Positions 8,511 to 15,500 of a DNA stretch of 64,000 nucleotides are shown here, in pieces. Made by a program: the position numbers and the translations under genes. The notes beneath the pieces are model-generated. The model had not been told where the DNA came from and searched no databases. It saw nothing but the letters and a program-made list of their open reading frames with translations. Within the stretch, counting starts at the first letter, position 1, and the number at the start of each line of letters is the position of its first letter. Source of the DNA: Dictyobacter vulcani (GTDB lineage: Bacteria > Chloroflexota > Ktedonobacteria > Ktedonobacterales > Ktedonobacteraceae); contig NZ_BKZW01000004.1 in NCBI RefSeq assembly GCF_008974265.1, forward strand, positions 372,001 through 436,000, in the 5' to 3' direction.

Positions 8511-9464
8511 ATGTCTCAGCAACAGTCTCAGTTTCATGAGGATGGCCCATCAGAGCATCCGTATGGTTCCCAGTACTATCAGCCTCCGATGCCGCGAGAG
8601 GTCAACCGTGATCCACGCGAACAGCCGGGCTATTACTATGATCCGCACACACAGGCTGAGAAGTTACAGCCCGCAGCCAGGCCGCGCCAAAGCTCCTCGC
8701 GCAAGTGGTGGGTGGCAATTGTCATCGGCCTTATTTTGTTTATGGGGATGATGAGCTCGCATTTCGCTGCCAATGGCCATGAACCTATTTCAGCTCCCCA
8801 TTTTGGCCCCCATTTTGGTCCCTACCACATGGATGGTAAACCCGGAGGACCTCCGCCTGCAAAGATGATGGAATATCAGGGTACCGTGCTGGACCTGCGC
8901 ACCATTGACGCTAACATCCATGTCCATACTGGCAACAGCGGCAATGTGCAAATCAACTCCGGTGGCAACGCTCCTCTCAGTGGCGGCTCGGATGGAACCA
9001 CGATTACGCTTGAACAGACAGGCTCAGGACAAGATCTGTTTGGGAATGGGAATAAAGATATTGATATCACTATGCCTGCAAGCATGAGCATGAATATTGA
9101 GACCACCAGTGGGAGTGTAGAGGTTGCTGGCGTGACTGGTAAAGTCAATATTACCGCTGTAAATGGTGATATCCAGCTTGATCAGGTGACGCTGGCCAAT
9201 GGCTCCAGTGTGCAGACGACCAGTGGCGATATCCACTTTAATGGTGCCCTGGAAAATCACGGCACGTACGATTTTAATACCGTCAGCGGCTCGGTTCAGC
9301 TCCATTTACCTGCTTCAACCCCGGCAAAGGTGACCACGGATACTATGAGCGGTGATGTGCATAAAGGTGATAGTGGAGCCGTGAATTCCGCTTCACCCGA
9401 TGTCACCGTGAATACTGTCAGCGGTGACATCAACGTCGAGTATGATGGTAAAAGTCCCAGATAA
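8511..9464 (+). CDS. DUF4097-family beta-strand repeat protein, membrane anchored
   Basis: 317 residues: a Gln/Pro/Tyr-rich N-terminal tail (1-64), one membrane helix near 66-84 (WWVAIVIGLILFMGMMSS), a His/Pro/Gly-rich spacer, and then a DUF4097 beta-helix from about 125. The repeats carry recurring SGD/SGSV turns (TTSGSVEV, VNGDIQL, TTSGDIHF, VSGSVQL, MSGDVHK, VSGDINV). The domain is therefore probably extracytoplasmic. GGAGG precedes the ATG. It is paralogous to the gene that follows; the N-terminal tails share MSQQQSQFHEDGP. The role is unknown. Confidence 0.82.
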   Translation: MSQQQSQFHEDGPSEHPYGSQYYQPPMPREVNRDPREQPGYYYDPHTQAEKLQPAARPRQSSSRKWWVAIVIGLILFMGMMSSHFAANGHEPISAPHFGPHFGPYHMDGKPGGPPPAKMMEYQGTVLDLRTIDANIHVHTGNSGNVQINSGGNAPLSGGSDGTTITLEQTGSGQDLFGNGNKDIDITMPASMSMNIETTSGSVEVAGVTGKVNITAVNGDIQLDQVTLANGSSVQTTSGDIHFNGALENHGTYDFNTVSGSVQLHLPASTPAKVTTDTMSGDVHKGDSGAVNSASPDVTVNTVSGDINVEYDGKSPR

Positions 9465-9473
9465 TGGAGCGCG

Positions 9474-9493
9474 GGCCGTTTTGAAAAACGGCC
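9474..9493 (+). terminator. Hairpin terminator after first DUF4097 gene
   Basis: GGCCGTTTT-GA-AAAACGGCC lies 10 bases downstream of the stop codon. Confidence 0.55.
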
Positions 9494-9680
9494 TGACTGC
9501 ACTTCTTGTTGTCTCTGCCCTTATTCGTTTTCTATCTGTGTTTTGCCAGGTAGTTCCTCCCGCTGGCTCTTCTGCAACACCATTGTTGATGAGTCGTATA
9601 GAGTATAAGTATTGTTTTAGCTTTTATTATTTTGCATATTTATTTCTATCTATAATAACGGCAGGTTATGGAGGACCAGT

Positions 9681-10583
9681 ATGTCGCAGCAGCAATCTCA
9701 GTTTCATGAGGATGGCCCACCGGTGGGTCAGTATGAGCAGCCTCCGCTCCAAAGAGAGGTCAACCATGATCCACGCGAGCAGCCCGATTATAGTCAGGGC
9801 TATCACTATGATCCGCATACGCAGGGCGAGAAGCTGCGTCCCATGTCCGTCAGGCCGCGCCGACGCTCCAGGCGTGGTCTCTGGATCGCAGTCGTGCTGG
9901 GCGTCATGTTTCTGGGCGTCATGTTTCTGGGGGGAGCGCTCGGCTATCATAACTATTCTTCGCGCCTCAGTCCGCACTCAGAGGCACCTTCATATGTGAC
10001 GGAATTTAAAGGCACGACAGTGAATCTGCATGCCACGAGCGCGGACATCCATGTTCATTTTGGCACCAGCAACGTTGTGCGTGTCTCCTCCATTGGATCT
10101 GATACGTTTAAAGGTGACACGGATGGTACCACGATTACGCTAAACGAGGTTGATCAGCGGGGTGGTCTGTTCGAGCACCGTAATCAAACAATTGATATCA
10201 CTGCACCCGCCGATGAGCATCTGATTCTGCAGACAAAGAGTGGAAATGTCGAGATTGATAATATTGCCGCTCAGGCCAATGTCAATACCGATAGTGGTGA
10301 TATCACTGTGGATCAGGCCCGCTTTGAAAATGGTTCGAGTTTGCAGACGAAGAGTGGAGATATTCATTTTAAGGGTAATCTGGCAGAAAAGGGAACATAT
10401 GCCTTTACGACTGATAGCGGCAATGTCGATGTTGGTTTACTCGCTTCAACCCCAGCAAAGGTAACCGCGCATACCGTGAATGGACAGGTGAGTCAGGCCC
10501 CCAGCGGACCGACCACGGCCTCATCTCCTGATCTTACCATCAATACCAATACAGGTGATATCAAGCTCGAATATACTGACTGA
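9681..10583 (+). CDS. DUF4097-family protein, paralogue of the preceding gene
   Basis: 300 residues with the same order as its neighbour: a Gln/Pro/Tyr-rich cytoplasmic tail starting MSQQQSQFHEDGPP, a membrane helix near 78-98 (GLWIAVVLGVMFLGVMFLGG, which contains a short internal duplication of LGVMF), and a DUF4097 beta-helix (TKSGNVEI, DSGDITV, TKSGDIHF, DSGNVDV, NTGDIKL). GGAGG precedes the ATG. The pair arose by tandem duplication, and the beta domains have diverged more than the tails. About 200 bases separate the genes, so each probably has its own promoter. Confidence 0.82.
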   Translation: MSQQQSQFHEDGPPVGQYEQPPLQREVNHDPREQPDYSQGYHYDPHTQGEKLRPMSVRPRRRSRRGLWIAVVLGVMFLGVMFLGGALGYHNYSSRLSPHSEAPSYVTEFKGTTVNLHATSADIHVHFGTSNVVRVSSIGSDTFKGDTDGTTITLNEVDQRGGLFEHRNQTIDITAPADEHLILQTKSGNVEIDNIAAQANVNTDSGDITVDQARFENGSSLQTKSGDIHFKGNLAEKGTYAFTTDSGNVDVGLLASTPAKVTAHTVNGQVSQAPSGPTTASSPDLTINTNTGDIKLEYTD

Positions 10584-10598
10584 ACCTATCATGAGGAT

Positions 10599-10625
10599 GA
10601 TGGCGGCCCGGCATCGGGCGCCATC
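10599..10625. terminator. Bidirectional hairpin terminator
   Basis: GATGGCGGCCCG-GCAT-CGGGCGCCATC lies between the convergent DUF4097 and DUF11-like genes. Confidence 0.6.
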
Positions 10626-10638
10626 TTGTTGTAGCGGC

Positions 10639-11229
10639 TTAGCGGTGGTGATTGATCGCGCGTGGTGCGACTCCGATGGTGTAGGAATCGCTATTATTTT
10701 TTGTATTGGTGTCGCCGGGACTGCTCACCGTGGCCTGCAGTGTGAGGTCAGGTACGGCATTATTGGTGAAGCGGCCGGTGATAACAAGCGGAGTAAGGCT
10801 TTGGCCTGCCCGCAAGGGAAGGATACCGGTGTAGTAGGCTCGGACGATGGTGGTGAAGTGACTGGTCGTGTACGTGGTATGCCAGACATTATTGTTGCTC
10901 CTGACTTGCAGATTGGTGAGCCCGCCAGGTATCTTTGCGGTAATCCAGATGGGCACTGGACCCGTGAGCTGGTCGCCATGATTGCTGACAATGAGACTGA
11001 ACGGCAGTGTATCACCAACGTGTGAAATCTGGAATGTCTGCGGCACCGACCAGTGAATAACCAGGTCGGCAGGCAGGATATGCCGTCTGGTCGCCGCCTG
11101 CGGATGGGCCGAGACAGTGGCAAGCATCACGCCTGACAATAAGAGACTGAAAAGTAGCGCCCGTAGTATAGCCTGGGGGCGGTTTTGTATACCTACGTTT
11201 CCTCGACGGATAGCGAATACATTTCGCAT
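10639..11229 (-). CDS. Secreted DUF11-like protein
   Basis: 196 residues from the ATG at 11229, which follows AAAGGAA; an upstream in-frame start at 11280 lacks a ribosome site. The N-terminus is a signal peptide: basic residues, then ALLFSLLLSGVMLATVSAHP. The mature part resembles the DUF11/CARDB immunoglobulin-like repeat (SHVGDTLPFSLIVSNHGD, then PDLTLQATVSSPGDTNTKNN), a surface-adhesion type of fold. The product is probably exported and of unknown role. Confidence 0.7.
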   Translation of the reverse strand: MRNVFAIRRGNVGIQNRPQAILRALLFSLLLSGVMLATVSAHPQAATRRHILPADLVIHWSVPQTFQISHVGDTLPFSLIVSNHGDQLTGPVPIWITAKIPGGLTNLQVRSNNNVWHTTYTTSHFTTIVRAYYTGILPLRAGQSLTPLVITGRFTNNAVPDLTLQATVSSPGDTNTKNNSDSYTIGVAPRAINHHR

Positions 11230-11496
11230 AGATTTTCCTTTCAGATGTGAGGAGAGAAGTGCCCACCTGAAAAGAAGCAAGTGCCGACCTGGAATTTTTC
11301 AAGGCATTCTCTCCTATCGCCTGACACAATGGTCACATCTCTTTATACCAGAGGCAAGAGCCGTTGTACATGCATGATTCATCAATATAGTGCACATTTT
11401 TCCACGTCCCTGTTGTTTGTTTTCCACAAACCTATCCCGCCAGGAAAGTTTGACAATGCCAGAGAACCGGTGTATATTTGCATGGAGTTTATAGTG

Positions 11497-11507
11497 TAAA
11501 CTGGTTT
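11497..11507 (+). promoter_or_regulatory. Operator candidate TAAACTGGTTT
   Basis: An exact inverted copy of the AAACCAGTTTA half of the 2139-2180 palindrome. It lies 27-37 bases before the start of the small membrane-protein/regulator operon. Confidence 0.4.
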
Positions 11508-11533
11508 CGGCTAAAGAGAAAGCTACCATCACA

Positions 11534-11892
11534 ATGGAAGAGTTGCAGCTCCAATCGATCCAGCGGGCCCAGCGGATCGGTAGCTGGACCATCTTCATGG
11601 AAAGTTATACAGTCAGCCCTTCTACTGGATCCTGGCTCTGGCTTCGATCCTGTTTATCCCCTGGATTGCCTGGCGCTACCTGCGTACGAACGATGAGTTT
11701 GTGATGGGCATCTATTTGCTGGTTGCCTGTATCGTCAATAGTGTTGGCGGCAGTTTTAAGGTCCAGAGTCTTGAACAGTTCGGAGGAACCCTGCTCTTCC
11801 CCTTAATCGCGCTCGCCATGATCGTCTATGGTATACGTGAGCACCGCGAGTTTCGCCAGCTGACTCTACCTGATGAAGGGAAAGAAGTCTGA
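11534..11892 (+). CDS. Small membrane protein in regulator operon (frameshifted)
   Basis: The N-terminus (EELQLQSIQRAQRIGSWTIF) and the membrane part (QPFYWILALASILFIPW, IYLLVACIVNSVGG, LLFPLIALAMIVYGI) lie in different frames. Adding one base in the GGAAAG run near 11600 joins them into a 119-residue protein with about three hydrophobic segments. It ends 2 bases before the next ATG, so the two genes are a translationally close operon. Small membrane proteins next to winged-helix regulators of this type are common in Chloroflexota. Function unknown. Confidence 0.6.
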
Positions 11893-11894
11893 AG

Positions 11895-12251
11895 ATGGAA
11901 GAAGCAGAGGTAGGTGTTCCCCTGGATCCCGAACAACTCAAATCAGGCTTGCAGCCAGTGCAAGAGCTTGATCGCATTATCCATGAACCGGCGCGACTCA
12001 TGATCCTGGCCGTCCTGAGTCGCGTCGAGGAAACCGATTTTAAATTTCTAGGTGTGGCTACCGGACTCACCAAAGGCAACCTGAGCCGTCAGGCCAGCCA
12101 GCTTGAAGAGGCCGGCTACATTGAGATCCGCAAGTACTACAAAGGCAAAATCCCGGCCACCAGCTACCGTCTCACCACAACCGGCAAAGCCGCCTTCAGT
12201 GCCTACTGGCAACACATAACCACCCTCCAACAACACATCCACCCCTCGTAG
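11895..12251 (+). CDS. Winged-helix transcriptional regulator (MarR/HTH_34-like)
   Basis: 118 residues: DRIIHEPARLMILAVLSRVE as the first helices, LGVATGLTKGNLSRQASQLE as the recognition helix, and EIRKYYKGKIPATSYRLT as the wing. It matches the single-domain HTH_34 group that usually controls an adjacent membrane-protein gene. The natural target would be the TAAACTGGTTT box before its own operon and the doubled box before the YIP1 gene; this is an inference. The stop TAG (12249-12251) is formed by the terminal repeat of element A2. Confidence 0.8.
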   Translation: MEEAEVGVPLDPEQLKSGLQPVQELDRIIHEPARLMILAVLSRVEETDFKFLGVATGLTKGNLSRQASQLEEAGYIEIRKYYKGKIPATSYRLTTTGKAAFSAYWQHITTLQQHIHPS

Positions 12252-12700
12252 CGGCAGGTCTTGAGCCCAATACGTTTTGTTGAAGCACTTTTGTGGTTGC
12301 AAAAGCTGTTGTGAAAAAAGCAGCGGATCGTCCGTGGAGAGGGCGCCACACGCGGAGGCCGGCATGCGGCGTGATGGTGAAGCGAGGGGCTCAACGAGCA
12401 GCGCATGCCTGTGGCGCCTCCACCGAGACGGATCCTGTTTCATGATCCTTTCCGCACCGGTACGGGGAGGATCCACGCGCTCTCCCACCACGTTGCTAGC
12501 GAGCAGGCGACGGCACACACGATCCCTGGAGGCGCCACAGCACTGCGAGTCGTGCTCCCACGCTGGCCTGCGCGAACGCAGCAGGGCGGCCTCCGCGTGT
12601 GGCGCCCTCTCCACGTACACCTTGCTTGCTGGTCACGTCGAACCTTCTCTCAACATAGCGCTAAGTGAAAAGTATTAGGCTCAAGACCTGCCGGTACTAC
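12248..12700. repeat. Palindromic element RS-A, copy A2
   Basis: 453 bases, in the same orientation as A1 and more complete. The left end is GTAGCGGCAGGTCTTGAG and the right end is CTCAAGACCTGCCGGTAC followed by TAC. The inner repeats CGTGGAGAGGGCGCC and its complement, and the central TGTGGCGCCTCCA pairing with TGGAGGCGCCACA, are intact. The convergent genes on both sides end in TAG: on the left within the terminal repeat, on the right directly abutting it (12697-12699). Confidence 0.85.
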
Positions 12701-13142
12701 GGGTGTGGATGGTCGTATGGGAGGGAGTGGTTGATGGCTTGATCGAGGAGTCGCCAGAACTGGCTATTGGTTTGCCGGCTCTTTTTTCGTGGTCGATGGT
12801 GATGGGTTTGCAGCCATAGCGATCGGCTTTCATGGTGACGAGTTGGTAGTCGTGTTGTTTGAAAATGAGTTGATATGATGGTCCCATTTCCATGGTACAT
12901 GGCTGGTGCTCTGGCATGTACGGAAAGGTATAAATCAGGGTGTACAACCTCTGGACCTGGAGCTTGTTGCTATAGGTCAGTAGTGGGTGTGGCGTGTGTG
13001 AACCAACTTCTATAATCTGGATCTGGAGCTGATCAGGTTGTGCGGTCGGCCTTGCTTCTGCCTGGTTGCCACAACTGCTGAGGAACAGGGCGAGCGCTGG
13101 CAGGAGCAGGCTCAAGAGAAATGTGCGCTGTTTGTGTTTCAT
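12697..13142 (-). CDS. Lipoprotein, paralogue of the gene at 13296-13797 (frameshifted)
   Basis: The signal peptide with lipobox LFLSSC|GN gives a membrane lipoprotein. The conserved core PDQLQIQIIEVGS ... ADRYGCKPITID matches the neighbouring paralogue. As written, the frame runs into the repeat element and ends in TGA at 12681. One extra A in the A6 run near 12790 restores QFWRLLDQAINH, which matches QFWQQVDQAIHN of the paralogue, and the gene then stops at TAG 12697-12699 (148 residues). A -1 slip on the A run would have the same effect, so programmed slippage is an alternative to sequence error. No family recognised. Confidence 0.65.
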
Positions 13143-13241
13143 ATCCGAGAACTCCTTCTATATCTATCTGATAAATGTTGCTCTATTTTCATGATAAAGG
13201 ACGCACATAGAGCGTGGGTTGTTTCCGCACAGGCCATGGAA

Positions 13242-13276
13242 ATGCCGCCACCCTCGGGCCTGGAAGGTGGCGGCAT
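13242..13276 (-). terminator. Hairpin terminator for the second lipoprotein gene
   Basis: ATGCCGCCACC pairs with GGTGGCGGCAT around a 13-base loop, about 20 bases after the lipoprotein stop codon on the minus strand. Confidence 0.6.
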
Positions 13277-13295
13277 AGCTTGTCTGGTTGGTTTT

Positions 13296-13797
13296 TTATG
13301 ATTGGGTTTGAGGTTGTGGTTTGGCATTATGGATGGCCTGGTCAACTTGCTGCCAGAATTCATCGGTGGATTCCCGTGGTCGTTGCTCGTTGTCAACGGT
13401 GACGGGTTTGCAGCCAAAGCGATCGGCTTTTTAGCGTGGTTACTTTTGTGGCACCCTGTTGAAACACGAGGCGGTACGATGGTCCGGTGGTGCGTACACA
13501 CAATGTCCGGCCAACGGGCATGACAGGCAAGGTCTTAATCAGTGCATAGAATTTCAGCACCTGTGCTTTGTCTGCCAGCAGCAGCATTGGTCGGAACGCA
13601 TTCGAGCCGGCTTGCGTGATCTTGATCTGGATCTGATCCGGGGCGGGTACGACTTTTTTGGCCAGTGCTGGTGTACTGGTAGCCGTTGGTGCCGCAGCGG
13701 CAGGCGTGGACTGCGCCTGGTTGCCACAACTGCTGAGTAGTAAGATAAGCCCTGGCAGGAGCAGGCTGAGTAAAAGCCCGCGATAATTTTTCTGCAT
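13296..13797 (-). CDS. Lipoprotein, paralogue of the gene at 12697-13142 (frameshifted)
   Basis: 166 residues after removal of one A. The signal peptide has lipobox LLLSSC|GN, followed by an Ala/Thr/Pro linker and then PDQIQIKITQAGSNA, TTGPSYRLVFQQG, ADRFGCKPVTVDNEQ and EFWQQVDQAIHN. The written frame is broken at the A5 run near 13427-13431 and would end early. AAGGAG precedes the ATG. The two lipoproteins are tandem duplicates sharing the Cys-Lys-Pro motif. Function unknown. Confidence 0.65.
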
Positions 13798-14028
13798 AAT
13801 TGAGAACTCCTTGCATGTTTTTCAAAAAACACTTACTTCTACCATCAATGACGTTCTCCGCCACCAATTTGTTCCCGAGCTATCGTTGCCAGCAGGCCAG
13901 GAAAATCGATCCGCTGGTTGCTCGTCTGGCCTCGGATAGTATTAGTATGCCTCCTTGGGTGTATCAGTACAATAAAGATAGAGTAAGAACAAAAATGTAC
14001 TTGTATTGATATAGGAGGTTCGATTTTA

Positions 14029-15179
14029 ATGGAAAAGTATGAATCTCACCTTTGGTCTTTATTCAACTTGACAGGTAATAAGATATCCCGGCGTATGATG
14101 ATGGCGGGTGTCGCTGGTGCGATGCTGGCACTCCATGCTTTACCTGTGTTTGATGATATTGCTCTGGCTGCGGCGCATCCGCGCGCCTCCAGTGCGGGGG
14201 CCTCAACATGGGCCGCGAATCGCCTGGATGTCTTTGGTATCGGCACTGATAATGCCATGTATCATAAAACCTGGACCGGTGCCCATTGGTCGCCTTTTGT
14301 CAGTAGTTGGGAGGGTCTGGTGGCGTCTTTAGCAGTATTCCAAGTGTGGCTTCCTGGGGTCCGAATCGGTTGGATCTCTTTGGCCTGGGTAGCGATAATA
14401 GTCTGTACCATAAAGCCTGGAACGGCTCCCAATGGTTTCCTTCCGTGAGTGGTTGGGAAGGCCTGGGTGGCGTCTTTAATAGTCCACCGAGTGCGGTTTC
14501 CTGGGGCCCGAATCGATTGGACATCTTTGGACTGGGTACTGATAACGCCATGTACCATAAAGCCTGGAACGGCTCCTACTGGACGGATGGCTGGGAAAAC
14601 CTGGGTGGCATCTTTAATAGTCCACCGAGTGTAGTCTCCTGGGGCCCCAATCGGCTGGACATCTTCGGACTGGGAACCGACAATGCCATGTACCATAAAG
14701 CCTGGACCGGTTCCTATTGGACCCGTGGCTGGGAGAAGCTCGGTGGCATCTTCAACAGCGCTCCGAGCGTGGCCTCCTGGGGCCCCAATCGGTTAGACAT
14801 CTTCGGATTAGGCACCAACAATGCCATGTACCATAAAGCCTGGAACGGCTCCAACTGGTCCAGTGGCTGGGAGAATCTGGGTGGTGTCTTCAATAGTCAA
14901 CCCACTGCCGTCTCCTGGGGCCCCAATCGGCTGGACATCTTCGGACTGGGTACCAACAACGCCATGTACCATAAAGCCTGGAACGGCTCCAACTGGAGCA
15001 GTGGCTGGGAAGGCCTGGGTGGTGTCTTCAATAGTCCTGCCAGAGTCGTCTCGTGGGGATCCAATCGATTAGACATCTTCGGACTGGGAACCGACAACGC
15101 CATGTACCATAAAGCCTGGAACGGCTCCAACTGGTCCAATGGCTGGGAATCCCTCGGCGGCGTCTTCAACCTCTTTTAA
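14029..15179 (+). CDS. Tat-exported seven-repeat PLL-like beta-propeller lectin (one frameshift)
   Basis: 383 residues when one G is restored near 14320 (EGLGGVF recurs in the other repeats). The N-terminus has a twin-arginine signal, SRRMMMAGVAGAMLALHALP, ending at an Ala-rich site near residue 48. Seven ~43-residue repeats follow, each with the pattern SWGPNRLDIFGLGTDNAMYHK, aromatic residues, then GWE.LGGVFNS. This is the signature of the PLL/DUF346 propeller family, seven-bladed fucose- or O-methyl-sugar-binding lectins. Repeats 3-7 are almost identical at DNA level, showing recent internal duplication. AGGAGG-type site before the ATG. Confidence 0.8.
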
Positions 15180-15190
15180 CCTTTTTATCG

Positions 15191-15500
15191 TAACGGCAGC
15201 CACGAGGTCCAATACGTTTCGGTTATGGATGGAATGGCTACAATGGTGGCATGATCATGAAGCAACGCATGCAAAAATGATCAAGAGAGATACAAATGGT
15301 AGGTTCGACCCTTTGGGTCGATTGTCTCCCCCCACACGAACGCATTGCCTAACATGGCATAGCTTGCTCATGGTCAAGCAAGGATAGTATGCAGGGGACC
15401 AATCGACCCAAAGGGTCGAACCTACTTTCGTTCATCTCCTCTAGGGATCAAACCGTCCCTGGCTTAAGTGAAACGTATTGGCCACGAGGGCTGTTGCTAC
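15191..15500. repeat. Composite element RS-A/RS-B, copy 1
   Basis: The outer ends GTAACGGCAG and CTGTTGCTAC are RS-A-type. The interior is unrelated to the long RS-A copies and contains an RS-B repeat (15299-15425) with ends GTAGGTTCGACCC and GGGTCGAACCTAC. Apart from single-base changes it is the same as 25753-26064. It lies between the convergent lectin and kinase genes. The kinase stop TAG (complement of 15497-15499) is bases 2-4 of the terminal repeat. Confidence 0.82.

Noticed and set aside
12780-12800. Programmed -1 frameshift in the first lipoprotein gene
   Set aside because: The A run is out of phase with the standard slippery heptamer, and many unrelated genes in the window show the same kind of break; kept only as an alternative.
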